Part shown: one piece after another, positions 20,399-30,510 of the stretch
Layout: each line of letters opens with the position of its first letter
Position numbering within the stretch: the stretch's first letter is position 1
NCBI GenBank assembly: GCA_023548195.1
Contig: JAJHZJ010000399.1
Coordinates: forward strand, 9,394,600-9,458,599
Length of the DNA stretch: 64,000 nt
Source: Bettongia penicillata ogilbyi
Taxonomy: Eukaryota > Chordata > Mammalia > Diprotodontia > Potoroidae
Direction: 5' to 3'
Made by a program: the position numbers and the translations under genes
Notes under the pieces: generated by a model
What the model saw: the letters and a program-made list of their open reading frames with translations, nothing else
Told to the model about the DNA's origin: nothing
The model's database searches: none

Positions 20399-22820
20399 GG
20401 CTGTGAACTGGGGAATCTATATTCAACCATTTGATTTCTATGAGACCTAACATTTATTATACATATGGTGAATCATAATACAAACAATCTAAAGAGTGAT
20501 CATTATTACTAAAAACAACACAACAGTAATAAATTAATATCAACCAGATGGCATCTGTATTTCATTAGGTAAGGTATTCAGAGGGAGAGGAAAGAGGAGG
20601 GACACAAATATTTTATGGACTAATATAAACACAGTATTATAACTGACCATGACAAGGAAATGTGTACTTTTATCCTATATGGAATGATGACCCTTTTGGA
20701 GCCCCTCTTTCCCAACACTTATTCATTCTTAACCATCCTAGATTCTTACTCTCCCAAACTTTTTTTTTTAAACAATGCTTTGTCTTGGCCTCCCTCTACC
20801 CTTAAATGATCACAAAAATTCAAAAGTAGCACTATGCAAGTTATAATTATGTAACATATGGCAATTGGCTCCAGCCTAAAGGAGTGTATTCTACCTTTAT
20901 CTTATCTGAGCACAGATCTCAAACTTTATTAGACTATAAGGTCCTCGAGGGTGGAGATGGCCCATTTCAGAGTTGCAGATAGTGTTTAGTAAATATTTGT
21001 GGAACTAAAATTTTAAATCATACTTTAACTTCAGACACAGTTTGGAATCAAAGAGTTGGAGGGGATCTTAAGTCACCTAATTGCATTCCTTCTACACAAA
21101 TGGGAAAGTTTCAAGTAACTCAGATCTCAGTTCCTGTAGTAACTCAGATAAAACACAGTTTGTTACAATAGGAGTGGGCAAAGGAAAACAGATGTGAATG
21201 AAATAAGCACGACAGGAGTCTACTCAGAAAACTGGTCCTCTCTATTTAGAAAAAAAGCTATACTTGGCTCAATGACTAAAAAAAAAAAACCAACCCACAA
21301 TAAAAACAAGTGTGCTCTTCTGTCTTAGTACATAAAGGAAAACTTATTTCAAATCATTGTGTGTATGGTGAAAGGGAAAGCAATTACTGACCAATTCATA
21401 ATCTTCTTGGGAACCAACATTCTGAATGCCACGATGAGAATGAAGGGAAATGTCCTTAAGTGACTGGCATGGGGACTAAGGTATTTGGGAGGTAGCTATC
21501 TGAGGACAACGAACTATTCCTCAGAAGTTATATCCTACAGCTGACTCCACAGATGTTGAGGCTTATCCTATAGTCATGATAGAGACAGAGTGTAAATGGT
21601 CATTTTGGCTCTGCGCAGGATGCAAAGATGTTGTCCAAACCATTTGCAACCTGGCCAAGAAAAAGGATTTGTATGTTGGAATAAATTGTATGTGATGAAG
21701 GACTGGCAGTGCTCAAAAAAGCAGAATGGACTTTTCTCCCTCTGCTCGGACAATGATTGCAAGGCTGATATGCGTGATGAAACTGCATCAAGTAAAGCAC
21801 TGCCATACTGGGGTTGGCTTTTTCTTGTTTTTCTGGGCAGGGATCATGGGCTAGTTTCAGAAAGAACAAACTCCCCAACCAAGCAAAATGTCTTCACTCA
21901 TTTTCATTCCCATCACTATAAAAGGCTAAAGAAAAGAATAGGAAAGCATTGGAGCTCATGACTATTAAAACCTAGTTCAGTGAAAACAAAAGGGATTAAT
22001 GTGAATGGATTTCTGCCCACTGAAAAGATTTGGTATCAATTCTTAAAGAGTAAAACTTGTCCATTTTTACTAGATGCATTTTTCTAAAGTGAAAATTGTT
22101 TCTCAACATTTTTCTTCAATAACTGGGCATAGATAACTCTAGCTGAGACTCTTAAAGAAACTCCAAGACAGATAATGAGTAACTTTTTGGCCTTAAACAT
22201 ATTATGTCAAAATTACTAGATTGTTTGAAAATGACCTTATATATTTGAAAAGATAAATATGTTTAACTGTTTTGTCCCAAAGCTAAAAGCAAAGAACTAT
22301 TAATCTAATATTTCACAACCAGGTGCAGTGCAACCAAACTTTCTAAGACTGAATGGCAAATACTCAAAGGGTCTTTCTGCTTCTTTGCTTTTATAATGAA
22401 CAAAAGTGGGAGTAGCTAAAGTATCATATTTTAAAAGAAATGGGCATCACCTTCTTAGCCACATGCTTCCATTCCAAATTAAGAGCTAAGAATCTGCTTT
22501 CCCTTCATTTCCCCTTGGTATATTCTCCATATTCTTCTGCTGCAGAATAAGATTTTCTCTGTACAACTATGTACTATGAAGGACTGCTTTACCTTCTGCA
22601 TGTCTTAAGTACGTTATTCAAAACAAAACAAAAACCAACTATTCCCCAGCATATTCCCTAGGTAAACTGAGCCCAACAAGTGGAAATAGAAAAATTCAGA
22701 CATCATATCCCAGGTTTCCTACTCTGGCTAGATACCCTAACTAGCTTAGTGACCTTTGATAAATCACTTAATCACTCTAGACTTTCACTGGCCTACATTT
22801 GGTAATGATAATTCATATTT
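20399..22820. other. Unassigned intronic sequence
   Basis: Over 2 kb with little recognisable repeat. The plus-strand 121-codon frame at 21596-21961 has no known domain, and it overlaps minus-strand frames. Parts could be conserved noncoding sequence, which only alignment would show. Confidence 0.4.
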
Positions 22821-22828
22821 ATCTAGTA

Positions 22829-23018
22829 CAGGAATTTGCAAACTTTTTTGCATTATAGATCCCTTTGACAGTATGGGAAGCTTTTTGATCCCTTCTCAAA
22901 ATGTTTTTAAATGCACAAAATAAAAATATATATGATTATAAGGAAAATAATTACACTAAAATAGTTATCAAAATATTTTTAATAACCAAATTTACAGACC
23001 CCAGGTTAAGAACCTCTG
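22829..23018 (+). mobile_element. Short nonautonomous hAT-like DNA transposon
   Basis: 190 bp with related ends: left CAGGAATTTGCAAACTTTTTT, right (reverse complement) CAGAGGTTCTTAACCTGGGG. It is flanked by 8-bp ATCTAGTA (22821-22828) and ATCTAGAG (23019-23026), 6 of 8 identical. The size, CAG ends and 8-bp duplication are hAT features. There is no transposase. Confidence 0.6.
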
Positions 23019-23114
23019 ATCTAGAGTTTTGAGGTTTTACAAGCAAAACAAATAAATTAATTCATAATGGATTGTCTGTCTTAGAAAACCACCTACCAAA
23101 TCTCAGAATGATGC

Positions 23115-23167
23115 TGATCCATATATATACATATGATATATATAATATATATATACATATATATATA
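23115..23167 (+). repeat. TA/TATACA-rich microsatellite, left part
   Basis: ATATATAC/ATATAT units up to the point where a reverse SINE begins. The same type of repeat resumes past 23409. Confidence 0.85.
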
Positions 23168-23409
23168 TCATTGTTGTTCAGATGCTTCAATTGTATCCAA
23201 CTGTTCATGTCCCCATTTGAGGTTTTCTCAGCAAAGATATTAAAGTGGTTTGCAATTTCCTACTCCAGTTCATTTTAGAAATGAGGGAACTGAAGCAGAG
23301 TTAAGTGACTTGCCTAGAGTCACATAGCCAGTAAGTATCTGAGGCCAGATTTTAACTCAGGAAGATGAATCTTGCCCCAGCACTCCATCCACTGCACCAC
23401 TTAGCTTCC
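23168..23409 (-). mobile_element. Marsupial tRNA-derived SINE within a TA-rich microsatellite
   Basis: TTGTTGTTCAGATGCTTCAA, CCCCATTTGAGGTTTTCTCA, GCAAAGATATTAAAGTGGTT, AAGTGACTTGCCTAGAGTCA and CTCCATCCACTGCACCACTT. It is full length in reverse orientation. Confidence 0.83.
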
Positions 23410-23530
23410 CATATATGTACATATACATATATACATACACACATATGCATATATTTCTATATATGTATATACACATATTTCACTATACACACATAGACAC
23501 TATACACACACTATACATACACAGAGATAC
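23410..23530 (+). repeat. TATG/TATACA/CACA-rich microsatellite, right part
   Basis: ATATGTACATATACATATAT followed by ACACACATATGCATAT and ACACTATACACACA units. Confidence 0.85.
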
Positions 23531-24089
23531 AGATGAATTTTACATAATAGGAATGCTTCTAAAATTCAGCACAGTAGAGAATCTCCCTGATGAAAGCAAT
23601 CTTACAGCAAATCCTTCTGTAAAATGAAGAGGCCTTTTATGATGTGAACAAATGACCTCTAATTTATATGTTTGGAACATTTGAAGGATGGTCACAACTG
23701 TATTTGAACCAATCCAGGGGAAAACCAAGAATAGGAGAAGGAATCCTGTGGCTTGTAGACATTTCCACCACAATTCTAAGGGGAAACACACCATTACCAC
23801 ACAGCGCCAATGCTCCTGTGGAGAAATATCAGAGCTATTCTTGGGTCACACCGGGCCTGGGAGCTGCAGTTCAGTCTCCAGCTCTTTTCCCATTTTAAAC
23901 TTTTTTGGATTCTACAGCCCAAGGCAAACACTATCCTTATATACTTTCTTCCATCTTTCTTTTTTCCTTCCTTTCTCCTATGAAATTCACTTAAATTTAA
24001 CCTCTTCTCTCCAGAAGAGGGCTTATGTTGTATCCAGAATTTCTAATATCCACCATCCTGCTTCTTGGTCCTTGCCTCTGCTACAGCAA
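23531..24089. other. Unassigned intronic sequence
   Basis: No gene was seen. Overlapping open frames on both strands (23540-24095) have no known domain. Confidence 0.4.
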
Positions 24090-24290
24090 CATTAACTATT
24101 GACTTTTATGTAGCAATTTACAGTTTACAAGGTCTTTTATATGTTTTTAGATTTTACTGTTACAACAAACTGATGGAGACTGGCATACTGCCAAGTAACA
24201 TTATCCCTGTTTCATAAATGAGGAAACTGAGGTATGGAGAGGCTAAGTGCTTCATACAATGCCCCACAAATGATTGGTACAGTGTGATCC
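24090..24290 (-). mobile_element. MIR/THER1-like SINE
   Basis: TTTATGTAGCAATTTACAGT, ACAAGGTCTTTTATATG, CATTATCCCTGTTTCATAAA, TGAGGAAACTGAGGTATGGA and GAGGCTAAGTGCTTC, in reverse MIR/THER1 order. Confidence 0.6.
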
Positions 24291-24559
24291 TGAATCTTGA
24301 ACCCCATGTCCACTGCTCTCATTTGTCACTGTTCCTATTTCACGTTCTCCTTCTAAGACTAATCCTTGTTCTATTCTGGTTCTGCTTCCTCCTTCTACTT
24401 GATAAATAAGGTTTATATATATGGTCTTTAATATGATCTCTTTCCCTCTAAGAGCTCCACCATTCCTGTGGCTTCAACTATCTCCAATATGTAGATGACT
24501 TACAACCCAGTGTATATTTCTAGTACCTACCAGGCTCCACAGAACCAATTCCAAATTTC

Positions 24560-24760
24560 TATATAGGATTTAGAAATGGAAAGACCGAGAGAGACCAGCC
24601 AGTCCAACACCTTTTTCAAAAAATTACAAATAAGGAAACTCCTCTGTAAAGTTTGACCCTCTGAGACCCCCAAAGATTCTTGGTGCCATGCCCAATAAGG
24701 TATCATTAGTAAATGGCAGAGTCAGAGTTTAAGAAGAGAGCTGGGAGCCCCCCCACAATT
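24560..24760 (-). mobile_element. Degenerate MIR-like fragment
   Basis: GGATTTAGAAATGGAAAGAC, CCAGCCAGTCCAACACCTTT and AAATAAGGAAACTCC suggest an old reverse-oriented MIR; the rest is too eroded to assign. Confidence 0.4.
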
Positions 24761-24779
24761 TTCTTTCTGCTCTAATGAT

Positions 24780-25217
24780 GGCCTACAGCCTGACCTGACA
24801 TTTCTTTCTGAATACCTTGGTGTCACTTCAAACTCAGCATGTCTAAACCCAAAATTATCTCCTCCCAGACCCGGATGAACTGGCTTTCTGCCTGACTTAT
24901 TAGTAAGGGGCTCAAAAATCTAATTATCATTTTTGACTCCTTCCTCTTCCCTGCTTCCCTTATCCAATTAGTCACCAAGTCCCATCTTCTTTCCTAATCT
25001 CTTGAATTAGTCCTATCTACTCTTTTCTATTCCATGGACATCAACCCAGTTTTATTCCTCATCACTTCATGGACTCCAAGGTTATTATAATAGCCTTGTA
25101 AATAGCCTCTCATTTTTAGTCTCCTCTCTGATTTAGCCAGCCAAATGCAGAGAAATCATGCTAACACAATCCTTTGTCACATTATTCCTATCCCTTTTTC
25201 TCCTTGTCTCTATTTTC
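24780..25217 (+). mobile_element. LINE L2-like fragment, host of the HAL1-like insertion
   Basis: TCAAACTCAGCATGTCTAAA, CCAAAATTATCTCCTCCCAG, TTCCTTATCC-like pyrimidine blocks and ATAATAGCCTTGTAAATAGC resemble the region upstream of L2 tails. The text resumes at 28216 after the insertion at 25218-28215. Confidence 0.45.
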
Positions 25218-25220
25218 TTT

Positions 25221-25239
<19 letters not shown>

Positions 25240-25252
<13 letters not shown>

Positions 25253-25800
25253 ATTTATTTTACATTCATTTTCACAAATTTTTGGGTTCCAAATTTTCTC
25301 CCTTTTTCTCCCCTCCCCCCACCCCAATACCCCAAGCAATCTAATTTTCCCTATCTCCAATCTGTCCTCTCTTCTGTCATCCCTCCCTTCCCTTGTCTCC
25401 ATCTTCTCTTTTCTCCTGTAGGGCTAGATGACTTTCTATTCCTCATTAACTGTTATGTCTTCTTTCCTAGTTGCAACAGCAATACTAAACAATTGTTCCT
25501 AAAACTTTGAGTTCCAAATTCTCCCCATCCCTCCCTCCCCACCCATTCCCTTTGGTACGGCAGGCAATTCATTATAGGCCATATCTGTGTAGCTTTGCAA
25601 ATGACCTTCCTGATAGTCGTGTTGTGTAAGACTAACTGAATTGCCATCCCTCCTCACCTGCCCCTCATTGTTTCTCTTTGATCCTGTCCCTCCCCAAGTG
25701 TTGACTTTCAATTACTCCCTCCTCCCTTTGCCCTCCCTTCCATCATCCCCCCCCAATATCTCCTTCTCCCCCGCTTTCTTATACTGTAAGATAGGTTTTC
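25240..25800 (-). repeat. Two imperfect purine-rich tandem units of the HAL1-like 3' region (copy 2)
   Basis: On the minus strand unit A begins at 25800 (GAAAACCTATCTTACAGTAT) and unit B at 25436 (GAAAGTCATCTAGCCCTACA), 364 bp apart. Each runs into GGGAGGG and GGACAG or GGGACAGG blocks. Confidence 0.65.
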
Positions 25801-25859
25801 ATACCAAAATGAGTGTGCATTTCACTCCTTCGTTTAGTCAAATGTGATGAGGGTAAACT

Positions 25860-25890
25860 TTTGTTTGTTTGTTTGTTTGTTTGTTTGTTT
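25860..25890 (+). repeat. (TTTG)7 microsatellite
   Basis: Seven TTTG units followed by a T-run. They lie inside the 3' region of HAL1-like copy 2 and are not visible at the matching place of the other copies. Confidence 0.9.
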
Positions 25891-26263
25891 TTTTCTTCAG
25901 CTCTCCTCTTTTTCCCTCCACTAAAAACATCTCCTACTTGCCTCTTAAATGACATATAGTTACCCCCTTCCATTTCTCCCTCTTTCCTCTCACTACATTT
26001 CTCTCTCATCATTTACCTTAATTCCTTTTAAGGTATGGTCCCATCCTGTTCAGTTCAATCTGTGCTCTCTGTCTCTGCATGTGAATGCATGTGTGTATGT
26101 GTGTGCATGTGTGTACATGTGTATATGTGGTCCCACCAACCACCCAGATACTGAAAAGTTTTAAGAGTTAGAAATATTGTCCTTCCATGTATGAATGCAA
26201 ACAGTTCAATTCTGGTAAGTCCCTTAATACTTCTCCTTGCTGTTTACTTTTGCATGCTTCCTC

Positions 26264-27371
26264 TCATTCTTGTGTTTGAAAGTCAAATTTTCTTTTCAGC
26301 TCTGGTTTTTTCATCAAGAATGATTGAAAGTCCTCTGTTTCATTGAAAGACCATATTTTCCCTTGAAATATTATACTCAGTTTAGCCGGGTAGGTGATTC
26401 TTGGTTTGAGTCCTAGTTCCTTTGCCTTCTGGAATATCCTATTCCACGCCCTTCGATCCCTTAATGTAGAAGCTGCTAGATCTTGGGTTATCCTGATTGT
26501 ATTACCACAGTACTGGAATTGTTTGTTTCTGGCTGCTTGCAAGATTTTTTCCTTGAGCTGGGAGTTCTGGAATTTGGCCACAATGTTCCTAGGAGTTTCT
26601 CTTTTTGGATCTCTTTCAGGTGGTGATCGATGGATTCTGTCAATACTTATTTTGCCCTCTGGTTCTAGAATCTCAGGGCAGTTTTCCTTGATAATTTCAT
26701 GCAAGACTATGTCTAGGCTCTTTTTTTGATCATGGCTTTCAGGTAGTCCCATAATTTTTAAGTTGTCTCTCCTTGATCTATTTTCCAGGTCAGTTGTTTT
26801 TCCCATGAGATATTTCACATTCTCTTCCATTTTATTGTTCTTTTGGTTTTGTTTGGTGATTTCTTGGTTTCTCATAAAATCATTAGACTCCATCTGTTCC
26901 ATTCTAATTTTGAGAGAACTATTAAATTCAGTGAGCTTTTGAGCCTCTTTTTCCATTTGGCTCATTTTGCTTTTGAATGCATTCTTCTCCTCATTGGCTT
27001 TTTGAACCTCTTTTGCCAATTGAGTGAGCCTATTTTTCAAGGTGTTAATTTCCTCAGCATTTTTTTGGGTCTCCTTTACCAAGATATTGACCTTTTTTTC
27101 ATACTCTTCTTGCATCTTTGTCATTTCTTTTTCCCAGTCTTTCCTCCACCTGTCTAATTTGCTTTTCAAAATCCTTTTTAAGCTCTTCCAAGGCCTGAGC
27201 CCATCCAACACCCCCCTGGGGTGTCTGGGGTACTGAGGCCCCGCCCTCCACATCTTTCCCTGATGGGAAAAATACGTTCTCGTCCTCCCCATCAGATCCA
27301 AAGGTTGGAATCATTTGCATTTGTTGGAAAAAACTCTCTAAAGTCTTATTTTTCTTCCCCTTTCTAGGCAT
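26264..27371 (-). pseudogene. L1 ORF1 (ORF1p) with a single frameshift
   Basis: The ATG at 27371 starts MPRKGKKNKTLESFFQQMQM. This frame closes at 27099. The next frame carries on (open 27301-26264) through heptads (QKNAEEINTLKNRLTQLAKE), the RRM (DLENRSRRDNLKIMGLPES, then IDRIHRSPPERD) and the C-terminal domain (TPRNIVAKFQ, KAKELGLKPRITYPAKLSII). The switch maps to an A5 run on the minus strand (27128-27132), so one indel explains the break. ORF1p is the trimeric RNA-binding chaperone of L1 particles. It is close to intact, but as read it is not translatable end to end. Confidence 0.85.
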
Positions 27372-28215
27372 TTTCCCAGCCAGTTACTTGACCTCTGAGA
27401 TTCCCTTCCACCCCCGCCTGGATCCGCCCAGCCAGCGCCTGGCCTCTGAGATTCAAATGGGCTTTCCTCCTGCTGGCTGTCAATCAGTGAGCTTTAGTTC
27501 AGGTGCTGGGGCGGGGCCAGGGCTGTCTCCGAGATTCTGATCCCTCGGGGGGGGCTTTATGCAGCGACTCTCAAGAATGGAGCGGGTGGGGGCGGGGTGG
27601 GGGGCCCGCCTCCCAATCTCAGCTCCCCTGGGGGTCCCGAGCAGAAACCTTCAGCAACAGAGCGGGCTGGGGGCAGGGCCGTCTCTCAGGCTCAGCTCCG
27701 TCAGGTTTTATGCGGGAATCTTCTGTAATGAAGATCCTGCCTGCTGCTGGGGGATTCCTGAGTCCTGGGCCGCTGCCGCCTCAGCCGCCGCCCACGCCTC
27801 TGACTCCGCCGCTTCCTGCCCCGTCTCTGCCGCCGCCGCTTCCTCCCGAGGCGGCCCGAGTCACAGACGCCCTGCTTCCCCTCTCCTTCAGCCCGGCCTC
27901 TCTCACTGACCTGCTTCTGTGGGCGGAGGGACTTTCCCGGCTGCTTCAGCTTCCGTCTCTGAAGCCTGCTCGGATCCGCTTCTCTGAGGCCTCGGCCAGG
28001 GCAGCGCTGGGGGTCGGGTTTACTCTCCGGGGCGCGCCGGACCCTGGGGACGGGTCTTGAGGGCTCCCTGGGACGGAAATCTCCTCCACTCTGCCTCTGC
28101 ACACCTTGCACTCATCCAGAATCTATGGGGGACTCTTTCTACACCAATTCCATGGGCTTTGGTTTCGGAGCTCGTAAACGTGCGTCCTTCTACTCCGCCA
28201 TCTTGGCTCCGCCCT
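27372..28215 (-). promoter_or_regulatory. CpG-rich 5'UTR and putative internal promoter of HAL1-like copy 2
   Basis: GC- and CpG-rich, unlike the surrounding DNA, and directly upstream of the ORF1 start. L1 5'UTRs carry internal promoters; this one points in the PALLD sense. A YY1-type site sits at its 5' end (28196-28206). The 185-codon plus-strand frame at 27503-28060 is antisense to it and is a composition artefact. Confidence 0.6.
28196..28206 (-). promoter_or_regulatory. YY1-like motif at the 5' terminus of the element
   Basis: The minus strand reads CCAAGATGGCG, matching the YY1 core AAnATGGCG, about 10 bases from the element's first base. In human L1 a YY1 site at the corresponding position sets the transcription start. 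In copy 1 the site is altered to AAGATGGATG. Confidence 0.55.
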
Positions 28216-28289
28216 TCCTTGTCTCTATTTTCAACAAAATAAAACTGAAAATCCTCAGGCCCTACACATTTGGGTGCCATAGGCTTAAA
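28216..28289 (+). mobile_element. Continuation of the L2-like host after the insertion
   Basis: Begins with the right target duplication and continues AACAAAATAAAACTGAAAAT. The resemblance to L2 fades by about 28260. Confidence 0.35.
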
Positions 28290-28500
28290 GAATATTAAAG
28301 CCAGAAGGAATCATAGGGTCACCAGTGCTGAGCTAGAAGAAACCTTCCAGAACATCTGGTCTAACACCTTCATTTTATTCATTAGGAAACAAAGATGCAG
28401 AAAAGATAAAGGATTCATTAATGCTCACAAAGGTAGGTAAGAGTCAGGATTTGAACCCTGCTCCACTAACTTTAAATATAGTCTATTTTAAACCCTCAAC
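28290..28500 (-). mobile_element. MIR/THER1-like SINE
   Basis: GAGCTAGAAGAAACCTTCCA, ACATCTGGTCTAACACCTTC, TTAGGAAACAAAGATGCAGA and GTCAGGATTTGAACCCTGCT. Confidence 0.6.
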
Positions 28501-28534
28501 CATGTTGAGGGACTTTAGAGGGACTTATAAACTG

Positions 28535-28680
28535 GTCAAATCACCTTCATTTAACAGAGGAGAAAATGTTTAAAGTTAAAGACTCCTCCACCTGTCACAT
28601 GTAAGTCAGTAGGAAAGCTGAGATTTAACCCTGGGTCTCCTCACTCCCAGTTCAAAGGGTTTCCTAGCTGGAAACTAATT
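28535..28680 (-). mobile_element. MIR-like fragment
   Basis: CACCTTCATTTAACAGAGGA, CACATGTAAGTCAGTAGGAA and GAGATTTAACCCTGGGTCTC. This is a second, partial copy next to the previous one. Confidence 0.5.
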
Positions 28681-28704
28681 TTAGATACCTATCATTCCCT
28701 TAGA

Positions 28705-28945
28705 GGCTTCTAGGTGGTGCCATAGTGCACAGAGTACTGGGCCTGGAGTCAGCAAGACTCATCTTGCTGAGTTCAAATGGGCAAGTCACTTCACCCTCTT
28801 TGCCTCAGTTTCCTCATCTGTAAAATGAGCTGGAGAAGGAAATAACAAAGCATTCTGGTATCTCTGCCAAGAAAACACCAAATAGGGGTCGTGAACAGTT
28901 GGACACAACTGAAAAAGGATTCAACAACAGCAAAAATCACTCCCT
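28705..28945 (+). mobile_element. Marsupial tRNA-derived SINE
   Basis: AGAGGCTTCTAGGTGGTGCC, CTGGGCCTGGAGTCAGCAAG, GGGCAAGTCACTTCACCC, CCTCAGTTTCCTCATCTGTA, GAGCTGGAGAAGGAAATAAC and GTTGGACACAACTG. The CTAGCTGTGTGACC box is deleted. Confidence 0.83.
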
Positions 28946-29299
28946 TCCCTCAACTTCTCCATACCAAGTAAATTGGTCATTGTTCCCCAAATAAATGCTT
29001 TCCTTCTTCCACATTTTTCCTCCTGAAAAGCACATCTCCCTCCTTCCTCTTTGCCTTTTTGGAATCCTTCCTGTTCCCTTCAGGACCCAACTTATATTTC
29101 ACCTCTATCACTTTCATCTGGGGTTCTCTTCCTTCCTCTGAACTCTAATAATACTGACCGTCCACACATGTGCACTGGCCATTCATTGTTTGGTCGTATT
29201 ACTTATCTTTTCACTAGCATGTGTCCTGTAAACTGGAAGGCTGGGCCTAAAGCTTCTTTGTATCCATTCAGTGCAAACTGAGAAAGGCAGGAAGGTGGG
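28946..29299. other. L2-like or unassigned pyrimidine-rich stretch
   Basis: Repeated CTTCCTC blocks and ACTAGCATGTGTCCTGTAAA hint at an eroded L2 tail. No gene was seen. Confidence 0.35.
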
Positions 29300-29518
29300 A
29301 TATAGTAGAAAAAAACCACTAGATTTACACTTAGGTTTGAATCCCAATTCTGTCCATTGGTAGCTGTGAGATGCTGGATAAGCAATTCAACCTCTCTGAA
29401 TCTCAGTTTTCTCATCTACAAAATTTACTTATACCTGTAGTTCCAACCCGACATGGTTATAAAGTGCTTTACAAACCACAAAATGGTATGTAAATGTTAG
29501 TTATTATTATAGGAGATT
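29300..29518 (+). mobile_element. MIR/THER1-like SINE
   Basis: GGTTTGAATCCCAATTCTGT, AGCTGTGAGATGCTGGATAA, CTCTCTGAATCTCAGTTTTC, ATAAAGTGCTTTACAAACCA and a TTATTATTAT end. Confidence 0.7.
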
Positions 29519-30329
29519 TACAATAAATCTGTTGTTTGGTTGACATTTTTCAAAATGGTTATAGAGCAGGGTATTGTGTTTCGGCCCAGGGGATGGAAAA
29601 CAGAATTTTAGAAATTTTTGGTCCTCATAAAGGCAGTCAGAACATTATTTGTTCTCTTTTGGACTCTTTTAAGTATGAAACTCCCAACAGAACATGACAG
29701 CATTTGGGAACCCTGTTAAGTAACAAAGCTCCTAATTTGGCATTGGGGAACTACTTCATCATGTCTTTGGCAATGCCAGCTGTACTGATGCCCATTTTCC
29801 GTTTGGTTATCAGTCGAAAGGGATCAAGTTTATGTTTACCTTAAGGAAGCTGGCTTCAGTGAAATTTTCAGTACTTGGTGAGAACTTAAGCCATCTCTAG
29901 GCCTTTCCTTTTCATTGACAGAGCTCATTCTTCCTATCACTGTAACATATTATGGCCACTTTTTTTTCTCAAAACATACACTGTACCACTCAGATAACAA
30001 AATTGGCCCTTGTACAGAATGAGGAAATGGTTCCCTTGTGTGGGTTCATTGTTTAGCAGGTCATAAAGACACAATGTGGTGCTACTAATAAGGCTGAATT
30101 GAATGCCTGTGTTGGGACTGGAATCTAAGGCATTGATGTCTGGACTTGGAACCTTACAGGGATGTCTGGTTTTAAGGGGGTTGCCTAAACCCTGCCACAA
30201 GTTTCTAATGACTTACACTTACAAAAGAATGTGTAGGTGGAGTCCATGCCTTGCCACTAAGGCAAATGTATCTCCTGGTTGGCTACAAGGTAATAAGAAT
30301 TTTTTTTTTTTAAAGCATTTCCTACCCAA
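29519..30329. other. Unassigned, repeat-poor intronic sequence
   Basis: Nothing nameable. Balanced composition and absence of repeats at 29640-29900 make it worth aligning as possible conserved noncoding DNA. Confidence 0.35.
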
Positions 30330-30510
30330 ATAGTAACTGAATGCATTACTAGATGAAGGGTGGTGTAGGGAAAAGAACACTGATTTGCCTTCAAATGCTG
30401 TCTCTGTCACTTGGAGAAGTCATTTCATCTTCCTGGGGCTCAGTTTCTTACTCTTTAAAATTAGAGATGAACTAGACAACCTCCAAGATCTTCTGATCTT
30501 CTGAGACAGT
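30330..30510 (+). mobile_element. MIR-like SINE
   Basis: GGTGGTGTAGGGAAAAGAAC, GGAGAAGTCATTTCATCTTC, GGGGCTCAGTTTCTTACTCT and TGAACTAGACAACCTCCAAG. Confidence 0.6.

Larger units (their letters stand above)
25218..28215 (-). mobile_element. ORF1-only L1 derivative (HAL1-like), copy 2, well preserved
   Basis: A 2,998-bp element flanked by the perfect 17-bp duplication TCCTTGTCTCTATTTTC (25201-25217 and 28216-28232). On the minus strand it reads: 5' end GGGCGGAGCCAAGATGGCGG, an 844-bp CpG-rich 5'UTR, ORF1 with one frameshift, a TG-rich tract, two purine-rich units, then an ATAAAT-rich tail and A22. No reverse-transcriptase or endonuclease ORF is present. Mobilisation must therefore have used L1 proteins in trans. 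The insertion point on the sense strand reads TT/GAAAA, close to the L1 endonuclease preference. The perfect duplication and single ORF1 break suggest it is far younger than copy 1. Confidence 0.85.

Noticed and set aside
21596..21961. 121-codon plus-strand frame
   Set aside because: No recognisable domain, overlapping frames on the other strand and no flanking exon structure; noncoding conservation is possible but untested.
27503..28060. Long plus-strand open frames (185 and 116 codons) in GC-rich sequence
   Set aside because: They are antisense to the L1-type 5'UTR; length comes from high GC and lack of stops, with no domain or splice context.
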